Source: Kingdonia uniflora
Lineage: Eukaryota > Streptophyta > Magnoliopsida > Ranunculales > Circaeasteraceae
NCBI GenBank assembly: GCA_014058105.1
Contig: JACGCM010001005.1
Span: forward strand, 204,274 to 268,273
Direction: 5' to 3'
DNA length: 64,000 nt
Position numbers and translations under genes: made by a program. The notes beneath the pieces are model-generated. The model saw nothing but the letters and a program-made list of their open reading frames with translations, made no database searches and was not told the DNA's origin. This document shows, piece by piece, positions 1 to 13,458 of the stretch (its first letter is position 1; the number at the start of each line of letters is the position of its first letter).

Positions 1-894
1 ATTGTGTTCCATTTGGTAAGTATCAAGCATGTTGTCGGTCGAAATGAAACTCTTAAAATGGATCCAACCTCATAAACGTGTTTCCGGTAACCAAGCATCT
101 CAAAATTGCGATCTAACGCATCAGAGAGGTTCAAAATCCGTTCCGGTCAAAACTTCAAACTGGGAGTATTGTGAATCATTTTGTAACTATCCAGGTATGT
201 TGTCGGTCAAAACAAAACTCTTAAAAATTTTCTAACCTTTAAAACGAGTTGTCGGTAGGCAAGGTTCACTGAATTGGGATCAATAGCATCGAAGAGGTAC
301 GAAATCCGTACCGGTCTAAATTTAAAGCCGGCAATATTGTGATTTAATTGGCAAGTATCGAAGCATGTTGTCGGCCGAAATGAATCCCTTAAAAATGATC
401 CAACCTCTCAAACGAGTTACCGGTAGCCAAGCTTCACAGAATTTAGATCTAACGCATCGGATAGGTACGAAATCCGATCCGGTCAAAACATCAATGCAGG
501 AGTATTGTGATTCATTTTGAAACAATCCTACCATGTTATCGGTCGAAACGAAACTCTTAAAAATGATCCAACCTCTCAAACGAGGTTCTGGCAGCCAGCC
601 AAGCTTATCTGAGTTGTGATCTAACGCATCGGAGAGGTTCCAAATCCGTACCGGTGAAAACATCAAACCGGGAGAATTGTGGTTCATTTGAAAATTATCC
701 ATTTACATTGTCGGTCGAAAAGATACTCTTGAAATTGATCCAACCTCCCAATGGGGTTGTCGGCAGCCTAGCTTCTCAGAATTGCGATCTAACGCATCGG
801 AGATGTATGGGTCAAAAAGATACTCTTAAAAAGATACTCTTAAAAATGATCCAACCTCTAAAACGATTTGTCGATAGGCAAGCTTCACTGAATT

Positions 895-966
895 GGGATC
901 TAAATCATCGGAGAGGTACGAATTCCGAATTTGGATCTAAAGCGCCGGAGAGGTACGAAATCCGTA
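895..966 (+). repeat. 36-bp internal duplication defining the 204-bp monomer
   Basis: Positions 895-930 and 931-966 are two adjacent diverged copies of a 36-bp segment (GGGATCTAAATCATCGGAGA... and TTGGATCTAAAGCGCCGGAG...). The duplication turns a 168-bp monomer into one of 204 bp. It recurs once per higher-order unit, for example near 2,119, 3,327, 5,405, 9,817 and 11,366. It is therefore an old variant spread with the unit and a good marker for register. Confidence 0.88.
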
Positions 967-1524
967 CCGGTCTAAATTTCAAACCGGGAGTATTGTGATT
1001 TATTTGGCAGGTATCAAAACAAGTTGTCGGCTGAAAGGAAACTCTTAAAAATGATCCAACCTCTCAAACGATTTGCCTGTAGCCAAGTTTCTGAGAATTT
1101 AGATCTAACGTATCGGAGAGGTACAAAATCCGTACCGGTGAAAACTTCAATGCTGGAGTATTGTGATTCATTTTGAATCAATCCTAGCATGTTGTCGATC
1201 GAAACGAAACTTTTAAAAGCGATTCAACCTCTCAAACGAGTTGCCGGCAGCCAAGCTTCTTAGAAATGCGATCTAACGCATCAGGGAGGTTTGAAATCCG
1301 TTTCGGTCAAAACATCAAACTGGGTGCATTGTGGTTTATTTGGTAACTATCCTTGCTTATTGTCGGCAGAAACAAAATACTTAAAAGCGATCAAACCTCT
1401 CAATCGAGTTGTCGGCAGCCACGCTTCTCTGAATTGCGATCTAACGCATCAAAGAGGTATGAAATCTGCACCGGTCAAAACTTAAAACCGGGAGTATTGT
1501 GATTTATTTGGTTAAAATCCATGC

Positions 1525-3945
1525 ATGTTTTCGGTAGTGACAAAAGTATTAAAAATGATCCAGCCTCTCAAACAAGTTGTCGGTATCCAAACTTCTCAGA
1601 ATTTGTATTTAAAGCATCATAGAGGTGCAAAATCCGTACCGATCAAAAATTCAAACCAGGAGTATTGTGAATTATTTGGTAACTATCCAAGCATGTTGTC
1701 GGTCGCAGTTAAACTCTTTAAAATCATCCCCCATCTCAAGCGAGTTGCCGGTAGCAAAGCTTCTCAGAATTCCTATCTAACGCATCGGAGAAGTACAAAA
1801 TCCGTACCAATCAAAACATCAAGCGTGGAGTATTGTGATTCATTTGATAAGTATCCAAGCATGTTGTTGGTCGAAACGAAACTTTTGAAATGGATCCAAC
1901 CTCACGAACGTGTTTCCGGCAGTCAAGCTTATCTTAATTGCGATCTAACGCATCGGAGTGCTTCAAAATCCGTTCCCCCCAAAGCATCAAACCGGGAGTA
2001 TTGTGATTCATTTGGTAACTATCAAAGCTTGTCGTCGTTCTAAATGAACCTCTTGAAAATGATCCAACCTCTAAAACAATTTGTCGATATGCAAGCTTCA
2101 CTGAATTGGGATCTAAATCATCGGAGAGGTACGAATTCTGAATTTTGATCTATTGCGCCGGGGAGGTTCGAAATCCGTACCGGTCTAAATTTCAAAACGG
2201 GAGTATTGTGATTTATTTGGCAGGTATCAAAACAAGTTATCGGCTGAAACGAAAATCTTAAAAATGATCCAACCTCTCAAACGATTTGCCTGTAGCCAAC
2301 TTCTGAGAATTTAGATCTAACGTATCGGAGAGGTAAAAAATCCGTACCGGTGAAAACTTCAATGCTGGAGTACTGAGATTCATTTTGAATCAATCCTAGC
2401 ATGTTGTCGATCGAAATGAGACTTTTAAAAGCGATTCAACCTCTCAAACGAGTTGCCGGCAGCCAAGCTTCTTAGAAATGCGATCTAACGCATCAGGGAG
2501 GTTTGAAATCCGTTTCGGTCAAAACATCAATCTGGGTGTATTGTGGTTTATTTGGTAACTATCCTTGCTTATTGTCGGCAGAAACGAAATACTTAAAAGC
2601 GATCAAACCTCTCAATCGAGTTGTCGGCAGCCACGTTTCTCTGAATTGCGATCTAACGCATCAAAGAGGTATGAAATCTGCACCGGTAAAAACTTAAAAC
2701 CGGGAGTATTGTTATTTATTTGGTTACAATCCATGCATGTTTTCGGTAGTGACAAAAGTATTAAAAATGATCCAGCCTCTCAAACAAGTTGTCGGTATCC
2801 AAACTTCACAGAATTGGTATTTAAAACATCATAGAGGTGCAAAATCCGTACCGGTCAAAAATTTAAACCAGGAGTATTGTGAATTATTTGGTAACTATCC
2901 TAGCATGTTGTCGGTCGCAGTTAAACTCTTTAAAATCATCCCCCATCTCAAGCGAGTTGCCGGTAGCAAAGCTTCTCAGAATTCCTATCTAACGCATCGG
3001 AGAAGTACGAAATCCGTACCAGTCAAAACTTCAAACGTGGAGTATTGTGATTCATTTGATAAGTATCCAAGCATGTTGGTCGAAACGAAACTCTTAAAAT
3101 GGATCCAACCTCACGAACGTGTTTCCGGCAGTCAAGCTTATCTGAATTGTGATCTAATGCATCAGAGTGCTTCTAAATCCGTTCCCCTCAAAGCATCAAA
3201 CCGGGAGTATTGTGATTCATTTGGTAACTATCAAAGCTTGTCGTCGTTCTAAACGAAACTCTTAAAAATGATCCAACCTCTAAAACAATTTGTCGATAGG
3301 CAAGCTTCACTGAATTGGGATCTAAATCATCGCAGAGGTGCGAATTCTGAATTTTGATCTATTGCGCCGGAGAGGTTCGAAATCCGTACCGGTCTAAATT
3401 TCAAACCGGGAGTATTGTGATTTATTTGGCAGGTATCAAAACAAGTTATCGGCTGAAACGAAACTCTTAAAAATGATCCAACCTCTCAAACGATTTGCCT
3501 GTAGCCAACTTCTGAGAATTTAGATCTAACGTATCGGAGAGGTACAAAATCCGTACCGGTGAAAACTTCAATGCTGGAGTATTGTGATTCATTTTGAATC
3601 AATCCTAGCATGTTGTCGATCGAAACGAGACTTTTAAAAGCGATTCAACCTCTCAAACGAGTTGCCGGCAGCCAAGCTTCTCAGAAATGCGTTCTAACGC
3701 ATCAGGGAGGTTTGAAATCCGTTTCGGTCAAAACATCAATCTGGGTGTATTGTGGTTTATTTGGTAACTATCCTTGCTTATTGTCGGCAAAAACGAAATA
3801 CTTAAAAGCGATCCAACCTCTCAATCGAGTTGTCGGCAGCCACGCTTCTCTGAATTGCGATCTAACGCATCAAAGAGGTATGAAATCCGCACCGGTCAAA
3901 ACTTAAAACCGGGAGTATTGTGATTTATTTGGTTACAATCCATGC
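1525..3945 (+). repeat. two tandem 7-monomer higher-order repeats (about 1.21 kb)
   Basis: A diagnostic monomer beginning ATGTTTTCGGTAGTGACAAAA starts at 1525, 2737 and 3946, spacings of 1212 and 1209 bp. Each unit holds seven monomer types in the same order: six of 168 bp and one of 204 bp, which sum to 1212. The second unit is 3 bp shorter through loss of one codon-sized triplet near 3,077. Corresponding monomers in neighbouring units are nearly identical, while monomers within a unit differ much more. This is the pattern of recent unit-wise amplification. Confidence 0.9.
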
Positions 3946-6900
3946 ATGTTTTCGGTAGTGACAAAAGTATTAAAAATGATCCAGCCTCTCATACAAGTTG
4001 TCGGTATCCAAACTTCTCAGAATTGGTATTTAAAGCATCATAGAGGTGCAAAATCCGTACCGGTCAAAAATTTAAACCAGGATTATTGTGAATTATTTGG
4101 TAACTATCCTAGCATGTTGTCGGTCGCAGTTAAACTCTTTAAAATGATCCACCACCTCAAGCGAGTTGCCGTTAGCCAAGCTTCTCAGAATTCCTATCTA
4201 ACACATCGGAGAAGTACGAAATCCGTACCAGTCAAAACTTCAAACGTGGAGTATTGTGATTCATTGGATAAGTATCCAAGCATGTTGTTGGTCGAAACAA
4301 AACTCTTAAAATGGATCCAACCTCACGAACGTGTTTCCGGCAGTCAAGCTTATCTGAATTGTGATCTAACGCATCGGAGTGCTTCAAAATCCGTTCCGCT
4401 CAATGCATCAAACCGGGAGTATTGTGATTCATTTGGTAACTATCTAAACATGTCGTCGTTCTAAAAGAAACTCTTAAAAATGATCCAACCTATAAAATGA
4501 GTTCTCGGTAGACAAGCTTCAAAGAATTGGGATCAAAAGAATAGGAGAGGTATGAAATCCGTGCCGGTAAAAACTTCAAACCGGGAGTATTGCGATTAAT
4601 TAGGTAAGTATCCAAGCATGTTGTCGGTCGAAATGAAACTCTTTAAAAGAATCCAACCTCCCAAACGAGTTGCCGGCAGCCAAGCTTCTCAGAATTGCGA
4701 TCTAACATATCGTAGAGGTTCAAAATCGGTTCGGTCAAAACATCAAACCAGGAGTATTGTGCTTCATTTGGTAACTATCCAAGCACGTTATCGGTCAAAT
4801 CGGTACTCTTAAAAATGATCCAACCTCTAAAATTAGTTGTCGATAGGCAAGCTTCACTTAATTGGGATCTAAAGAAGCGGAGAGGTACGAATTCCGAATT
4901 GGGATCTAAAGCATCGGAGAGGTACTAAATCCGTACCTGTCTAAATTTCTAACCGGGAGTATTGTGATTTATTTGGAAAGTATCAAACCAAGTTGTCAGC
5001 CGAAACGAAACTCTTAAAAATGATCCAACTTCACAAACGAGTTGCCTGTAGCCAAGCTTCACAGAATTTAGATCTAACTCATCGGAGAGGTAAAAAATCC
5101 GTACCGGTCAAAACTTCAATGCGAGAGTATTGTGATTCATTTTTAATCAATCCAAGCATTATGTCGATCAAAACAAACTTCTTAAAAGCGATCTATCCTC
5201 TCAAACGATTTGCCGACGGCCAAGCTTCACAGAATTGCGTTCTAACGCATCGGAGAGGTTGCAAATCTAATCCGGTCAAAACATCAAACCAAGAGTATTG
5301 TGATTCATTTGGTAACTATCCAAGCACGTTATCGGTCAAAACGAAACTCTTAAAAATGATCCAACCTCTAAAACGATTTGTCGATACGCAAGCTTCACTG
5401 TATTGGGATCTAAATCATCGGAGAGGTACGAATTCCGAATTTGATCTAAAGCGCCGGAGAGGTACGAAATCCGTACCGGTCTAAATTTCAAACCGGGAGT
5501 ATTGTGATTTATTTGGCAGGTATCCAAACAAGTTGTCGGCTAAAGCGAAACTCTTAAAAATTATCCAACCTCTCAAACGAGTTGCCTGTAGCCAAGTTTC
5601 TCATAATTTAGATCTAACGCATCGGAGAGGTACAAAATCCGTACCGGTCAAAACTTCAATGCTGGAGTATTGTGATTGATTTTGAATCAATCCTAGCATG
5701 TTGTCAATCGAAACGAAACTCTTAAAAGCGATTTAACCTCTCAAACGAGTTGCCGGAAGCCAAGCTTCTCAGAATTGCGATCTAACACATCGGAGAGGTT
5801 TGAAATCCGTTTCGTTCAAAACATCAAACTGGGTGTATTGTGGTTTATTTGGTAACTATCCTTGCTTGTTGTCGGTAGAAACAAAACACTTAAAAATGAT
5901 CCAACCTCTCAATCGACTTGTCGGAAGCCATGCTTCTCAGAATTGCGATCTAACGCATCGGAGAGGTATGAAATCCGTACCGGTCAAAACTTTAAGCCGG
6001 GAGTATTGTGATTTATTTGGTAATAATCCATGCATGTTTTCGGTCGAGACAAAAGTATTAAAAATGTTCCAGCCTCTCAAACAAGTTGTCGGTATCCAAA
6101 CTTCTCAGAATTGGTATCTAAAGGTTCAAAGAGGTGCAAAATCAGTACCGTTCAAAAATTCAAACCGGGAGTATTGTGAATTATTTGGTAATTATCCCAG
6201 CATTTTGTCGGTCGTAGTGAAACTCTTTAAAATGATCCACCCTCTCAAGCGAGTTGCCGGTAACCAAGCTACTCATAATTCCTATCTAACGCATCGGAGA
6301 ACTACGAAATCCGCATCGGTCAAAACTTCAAACATGGAGTATTGTGATTCATTTGATAAGTATCCAAGCATATTGTTGGTCGAAACGAAACTCTTAAAAT
6401 GGATCCAACCTCACAAACGTGATTCTGGCTGCCAAGCTTATATGAATTGTGATCTAACGCATCGGAGTGGTTCAAAATCCATTCCGGTCAAAGCATCATA
6501 CCGGGAGTATTGTGATTCATTTCGTAACTATCCAAGCATCTCGTCGCTCTAAACGAAACTCTTAAAAATGATCCAACCTCTAAAATGAGTTGGCGGTTGA
6601 AAAGCTTCAATGAATTGGGATCAAAAGAATCGGAGAGGTATGAAATCCGTATCGGTCAAAACTTCAAACCAGAAGTATTGCGATTAATTTTGTAAGTATC
6701 CATGCATGTTGTCGGTCGAAATGAAACTCTTTAAAAGAATCCAACCTTTCAAACGAGTTGCCAGCAGCCAAGCTTCCCAGAATGGCGATCTAACGTATCG
6801 GAGAGGTTCGAAATCTGTTCCGGTCAAAACATCAAACCAGAAGTATTGTGATTCATTTGGTAACTATCCAAGCACGTTATCGGTTAAAACGAAACTCTTA

Positions 6901-7417
6901 ATAATGATCCAACCACTAAAACGAGTTGTGGTTAGGCAAGCTTCACTTAATTGGGATCTAAAGCAGCGGAGAGGCACAAATTTCGAATTGGGATCTAAAG
7001 CATAGGAGAGGTACGAAATCCGTACCGGTAAAAATTTCAAGCAGGGAGTATTGTGATTTATTTGGCAAGTATCAAAACAAGTTGTCGGCCGAAACGAAAC
7101 TCATAAAAATGTTCCAACCTCTCAAACGAGTTGCATGTAGCCAAACTTCTACGAATTTTGATCTAACGCATCGGAGAGGTAAAAAATACTACCGGTCAAA
7201 ACTTCAATGCGAGAGTATTGTGATTCATTTTGAATCAATCCTAGCATGTTGTCGATCGAAACAAAACTCTTAAAAATGATATAACCTCTCAAACGAGTTG
7301 TCGGCAGCCAAGATTCTCAGAATTGCGAACTAACGCATCGGAGAGGTTTGAAATCCGTTTTGGTCAAAACATCAAACCGGGTGTATTGTGGTTCATTTGG
7401 TAACTATCCTTGCTTGT

Positions 7418-7519
7418 CCGTCGGCAGAAGCGAAATACTTAAAAACGATCCAACATCTCAATCGAGTTGTCGGCGGCCAAGCTTCTCAGAATTGTGAATT
7501 ATTTGCTAACTATCCTACC
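7418..7519 (+). repeat. 102-bp hybrid satellite monomer (first copy)
   Basis: The 5' part of one monomer type joins the 3' part of the next at CAGAATTGTGAATTATTTG, about 7,487-7,505. This removes 234 bp (one monomer plus 66 bp) and leaves a 102-bp hybrid. It explains why the spacing between diagnostic monomers at 6034 and 8899 is about 2.86 kb, two nine-monomer units minus 234 bp. Unequal crossover between adjacent non-identical monomers is the likely cause. Confidence 0.8.
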
Positions 7520-8898
7520 ATGTTGTCGGTCGTAGTTAAACTCCTTAAAATGATCCACCATCTCAAGCGCGTTGCCGGTAGCCAAGCTTATCAAATTCCT
7601 ATCTAACGCATCGGAGAACTACGAAATCCGTACCTTTCAAAACATCAAACATGGAGTATTGTGATTCATTTAATAAGTATCCAAGCATGTTGTTGGTCGA
7701 AACGAAACTCTTAAAATGTATCCAACCTCACGAACGAGTTTCCGGCTGCCAAGCTTATCGGAATTGTGATCTAACGCATCGGAGTGCTTCAAAATCCGTT
7801 GCGCTCAAAGCATCAAACCGGGAGAATTGTGATTCATTTGGTAACTATCCAAGCATGTCGTCGGTCTAAACGAAACTCTTAAAAATGATCCAACCTCTAA
7901 AATGAGTTGTCGGTAGACAAGCTTTAAAGAATTGGGATCAAAAGAATCGGAGAGGTATGAAATCCGTACCGGTCAAAACTTCAAACCGGGAGAATTGGGA
8001 TTAATTTGGTAAGTATCCAAGCACCTTGCCGGTCGAAATGAAACTCTATAATAGAATCCAACCTCTCAAACGAATTTTTGGTAGCTAAGCTTCTCAGAAT
8101 TGCGATCTAACGCATCGGAGAGGTTCGAAATCTGTTCCGGTCAAGACAACAAACCAGGAGTATTGTGATTCATTTGGTAACTATCCAAGCACGTTATCGG
8201 TAAAAAAAAAACTCTTTAAAATGATCCAACCTCTAAAACGAGTTTTGGATAGGCAAGCTTCACTGAATTTTGATTTAGCGCAACGAAGAGGTACAAATTC
8301 CGAATTGGGATCTAAAGCATCGGAGAGGTACGAAATCCGTACCGGTAAAAATTTCAAGCCGGGAATATTGAGATTTATTTGGCAAGTATCAAAACAAGTT
8401 GTTGGCCGAAACGAATCTCTTAAAAATGATCCAACTTCTCAAACGAGTTGCATGTAACCAAGCTTCTACGAATTTTGATCTAACGCATCGGAGAGGTAAA
8501 AAATACTACTGGTCAAAACTTCAACGCGAGAGTATTGTGATTCATTTTGAATCAATCCTAGCATGTTATCGATCGAAACAAAACTCTTAAAAACGATCTA
8601 ACCTCTCAAACGAGTTGCCGGCAGCCAAGATTCTCAGAATTGCGAACTAACGCATCGGAGAGGTTTGAAATCCGTTTTGGTCAAAACATCAAACCGGGTG
8701 TATTGTGGTTCATTTGGTAACTATCCTCCGCTGTTGTCGGTAGAAGCGAAACACTTAAAAACGATTCAACCACTCAATCGAGTTGTCGGCAGCCAAGCTT
8801 CTCAGAATTGGGATCTAACGCATCAGAGAGGTTTGAAATCCGTACCGGTCAAAACTTTAAACCGGGAGTATTGTGATTTATTTGGTTACAATCCATGC

Positions 8899-11800
8899 AT
8901 GTTTTCGGTAAAGGCAAAAGTATTAAAAATGATCTAGCCTCTCAAACAAGTTGTCGGTATCCAAACTTCTCAGAATTGGTATCTAAAGCATCATAGAGGT
9001 GCAAAATCCGTACCGGTCAAAAATTCAAACCAGGAGTATTGTGAATTATTTGGTAACTATCCTAGCATGTTGTCGGTCGTAGTGAAACTCTTTAAAATGA
9101 TCCACCCTCTCATGCGAGTTGCTGGTAGCCAAGTTTCTCAGAATTCCTATCTAACGCATCGAAGAACTACGAAATCCGTACCGGTCAAAACTTCAAACAT
9201 GGAGTATTGTGATTCATTTGATAAGTATCCAAGCATGTTGTTGGTCGAAACGAAACTCTTAAAATGGATCCATCCTCACAAACGTTATTCTGGCAGCAAA
9301 GCTTATCTGAATTTTGATCTAACGCATATCAGTGGTTCAAAATACATTCCGGTCAATGCATCATACCGGGAGTATTGTGATTCATTTCGTAAGTATCCAG
9401 GCATGTCATCGGTCGAAATGAAACTCTTTAAAAGAATCCAACCTATAAAATGAGTTGTCGGTAGACAAGCTTCAAAGAATTGGGATCAAAAGAATCGAAG
9501 AGGTATGAAATCCGTACCGGTCAAAACATCAAACCGGGAGTATTGCGATTAATTTGGTAAGTATCCAAGCATTTTGCCGGTCGAAATGAAACTCTTTAAA
9601 AGAATCCAACCTCCCAAACGAGTTGCCGGCAGCCAAGCTACTCAGAATTGCGATCTAACGTATCGGAGAGGTTCCAAAACCAATTCTGGTCAATGCATCA
9701 AACCAGGAGTATGGTGATTCATTTGGTAACTATCCAAGCACGTTATCGGTCAAAACGAAACTCTTAAAAATGATCCAACCTCTAAAACGAGTTGTCGATA
9801 GGCAAGCCTCACTGAATTGGGATCTAAAGCAGCGGAGAGGTACAAATTCCGAATTGGGATCTAAAGCATCGGACATGTACGAAATCCGTACCGGTCTAAA
9901 TTTCAAACCGGGTGTATTATGATTTATTTGGCAGGTATCGAAACAAGTTGTCGGCTGAAACGATACTCTTAAAAATGATGCAACCTCACAAACGGGTTAC
10001 CTGTAGCCAAGCTTCTCAGAATTTAGATCTAACGTATCGGAGAGGTACAAAACCTGTACCGTTTAAAACTTCAATGCTGGAGTATTGTGATTCATTTTGA
10101 ATCAATCCTAGCATGTTGTCGATCGAAACGAAACATTCAAAAGCGATTCAACCTCTCAAACGAGTTGTCGGCAGCCAAGCTTCTCAGAAATACGATCTAA
10201 CGCATCAGGGAGGTTTGAAATCCGTTTCGGTCAGACATCAAACTGGGTGTATTGTGGTTTATTTGTTAACTATCCTTGCTTATTGTCGGCTGAAACAAAA
10301 TACTTAAAAGCGATCCAACCTCTCAATCGAGTTGTCGGCAGCCACGCTACTCAGAATTACGATCTAACGTATCAAAGGGGTATGAAATCCGTACCGGTCA
10401 AAACTTTAAACCGGGAGTAATGTGATTTATTTGGTAACAATCCATGCATGTTTTCGGTCGAGACAAAAGAATTAAAAATTATCCAGCCTCTCAAACAAGT
10501 TGTCGGTATCCAAACTTCTCAGAATTGGTATTTAAAGCATCATAGAGGTGTAAAATCCGTACCGGTCTGAAATTCAAACCAGGAGAATTGTGAATTATTT
10601 GGTAACTATCATAGCATGTTGTCGGTCGCAGTTAAACTCTTTATAATGATCCACCATATCAAGCGAGTTGCCGGTAGCCAAGCTTCTCAGAATTCCTATC
10701 TAACGCATCGGAGAAGTACGAAATCCGTACCAGTCGAAACTTCAAACATGGAGTATTGTGATTCATTTGATAAGTATCCAAGCATGTTGTTGGTCGAAAC
10801 GAAACTCTTAAAATGGATCCAACCTCACGAACGAGTTTCCGGCAATCAAGCCTATCTGAATTGTGATCTAACGCATCGGAGTGGTTCAAAATCCGTTCCG
10901 CTCAAAGCATCAAACCGGGAGTATTGCGATTTATTTGGTAACTATCCAAGCATGTCGTCGTTCAAAACGAAATTCATAAAAATGAACCAACATCAAAAAT
11001 GAGTTGTCGGTAGACAAGCTTCAAAGAATTGGGATCGAAAGAATCGGAGAGGTATGAAATCCGTATCGTTCAAAACTTTAAACCGGGAGTATTAAGATTA
11101 ATTTGGTAAGTATCCAAGCATGTTGTCGGTCGAAATGAAACTCTTCAAAAGAATCCACATTCTCAAACGGGTTTTCGGCAGCCAAGCTTCTCAGAATTGC
11201 GATCTAACGCATCGGAGAGGTTCGAAATCTGTTCCGGTCAAAACAACAAACCAGGAGTATTGTGATTCATTTGGTAACTATCCAAGCACGTTATCGGTCA
11301 AAACAAAATTCTTTAAAATGATCCAACCTCTAAAGCGAGTTGTGGATAGGCAAGCTTCACTGAATTGGGATTTAACGCAACGGAGAGGTGCGAATTCCGA
11401 ATTGGGATCTAAAGCATCGGAAAGGTACCAAATCCGTACCGGCAAAAATTTCAAGCCGGGAGTACTGTGATTTATTTAGCAAGTATCAAAACAAGTTGTC
11501 GGCCGAAACGAAGCGCTTAAAAATGATCCAACCACTCAAGCGAGTTGCATGTAGCCATGCTTCTCAGAATTTAGATCTAACGCAACGGAGCGGTAAAAAA
11601 CATTACCGGTCAAAACTTCAATGCGAGAGTATTGTGATTCATTTTGAATTAATCCTAGCATGTTGTCAATCGAAACAAAACTCTTAAAAACGATCTAACC
11701 TCTCAAACGAGTTGCCGGCAGCCAAGATTCTCAGAATTTCGAACTAACGCATCGTAGAGGTTTGAAATTCGTTTTGGTCAAAACATCAAACCGGGTGTAT

Positions 11801-11995
11801 TGTGGTTCATTTGGTAACTATCCTTGGTTGTAGTCGGTAGAAGCGAAACACTAAGAAACGATCCAACCTCTCAATCGAGTTGTCGGCAGCCAAGCTTCTC
11901 AGAATTGCGATCTAACGCATCGGAGAGGTATGAAATCCGTACTGGTCAAAACTTTAAACCGGGAGTATTGTGATTTATTTGGTTACAATCCATGC
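8899..11995 (+). repeat. two tandem 9-monomer higher-order repeats (about 1.55 kb)
   Basis: The diagnostic ATGTTTT monomer starts at 8899, 10448 and 11996, spacings of 1549 and 1548 bp, equal to eight 168-bp monomers plus one of 204 bp. Compared with the seven-monomer form, two extra monomer types sit before the 204-bp monomer. One has the block GGGATCAAAAGAATCGGAGAG and the other begins GTCGAAATGAAACTCTTTAAAAG. The same spacing recurs between 17,223 and 18,772. Other spacings in the array are 2088, 2865, 2841, 1212, 1174, 1046 and 1175 bp, all close to sums of whole monomers. Confidence 0.85.
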
Positions 11996-12582
11996 ATGTT
12001 TTTGGTCGAGACAAAAGTATTAAAAATTATCCAGCCTCTCAAACAAGTTATCGGTATCCAAACTTCTCAGAATTTGTATCTAAAGCATCATAGAGGTGCA
12101 AAATCCGTACCGGTCAAAAATTCAAACCAGGAGTATTGTGAATTATTTGGTAACTATCCTAGCATGTTGTTGGTTGTAGTGAAACTCTTTAAAATGATCC
12201 ACCCTCACAAGCGAGTTGCCGGCAGCCAAGTTTCTCAGAATTCCTATCTAACGCATCGGAGAACTACGAAATCCGTACCGTTCAAAACTTCAAACATGGA
12301 GTATTGTGATTCATTTGATAAGTATCCAAGAATGTTGTTGGTCGAAACGAAACTCTTAAATTTGATCCAACCTCACAAACGTGATTCTCGCAGCCAAGCT
12401 TATCTGATTTGTGATCTAACGCATCGGAGTGGTTCAAAATACATTCTGGTCAAAGCATCATACCGGGAGTATTGTGATTCATTTCGTAACTATCCTAGCA
12501 TGTCGTCGATCTAAGAGAAACTCTTTAAAATTATCCAACCTATAAAATGAGTTATTGGTAGACAAGCTTCAAAGAATTGGGA

Positions 12583-12608
12583 TCAAAAGAATCCTCCGAT
12601 TCTTTTGA
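12583..12608. repeat. 11-bp fold-back inside a satellite monomer
   Basis: TCAAAAGAATC (12,583-12,593), a CTCC loop, and GATTCTTTTGA (12,598-12,608) form a perfect inverted repeat. The other copies of this monomer read TCAAAAGAATCGGAGAGG here, so the right arm and loop are the reverse complement of the normal sequence. The local change replaces 37 bp by 15 bp. It looks like a template switch during replication or repair. Confidence 0.85.
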
Positions 12609-13356
12609 CCGGGAGTATTGCGATTAATTTTGTAAGTATCCAAGCATGTTATCGGTCGAAATGAAACTCTTTAAAAGAATCCAACCTCCCAAACGCGTTG
12701 CCGGCAGCCAAGCTTCTCAGAATTGCGATCTAACGTATCGGAGATGTTCGAAATCTGTTCCGGTCAAAACATCAAACCAGGAGTATTCTGTTTCATTTGG
12801 TAACTATCCAAGCACGTTATCGGTCAAAACGAAACTCTTAAAAATGATCCAACCACTAAAACGAGTTGTGGATAGGCAAGCTTCACTAAATTGGGATCTA
12901 AAGCAGCGGAGAGGCACGAATTCTGAATTGGGATCTAAAGCATAGGAGAGGTACGAAATCCGTACCGGTAAAAATTTTAAGCAGGGAGTATTGTTATTTA
13001 TTTGGCAAGTATCAAAACAAGTTGTCGGCCGAAACAAAACTCTTAAAAATTATCCAACTTCTCAAACGAGTTGCATGTAGCCAAGCTTCTCAGAATTTAG
13101 ATCTAACTCATCGGAGAGGAAAAAAATACTACCGGTCAAAACTTCAATGCGAGAGTATTGTGATTCATTTTGAATCAAGCCTAGCATGTTGTCGATCGAA
13201 ACAAAACTCTTAAAAACGATCTAACCTCTCAAGCGAGTTGCCGGCAGCCAAGATTCTCAGAATTGCGAACTAAAGCATCGGAGAGGTTTGAAATCCGTTT
13301 TGGTCAAAACATCAAACCGGGTGTATTGTGGTTCATTTGGTAACTATTCTCCGTCG

Positions 13357-13458
13357 CTGTCGGTAGAAGCGAAATACTTAAAAACGATCTAACCTCTCAA
13401 TCGAGTTGTCGGCGGCCAAGCTTCTCAGAATTGTGAATTACTTGGTAACTATCCTAGC
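13357..13458 (+). repeat. 102-bp hybrid satellite monomer (second copy)
   Basis: The same fusion point as in the copy near 7.49 kb is found here (CAGAATTGTGAATTACTTG, about 13,427-13,445), 5.94 kb downstream. Sharing of an identical breakpoint means the two copies descend from one event and were spread by amplification of a block about 5.9 kb long, not by independent deletions. Confidence 0.78.
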
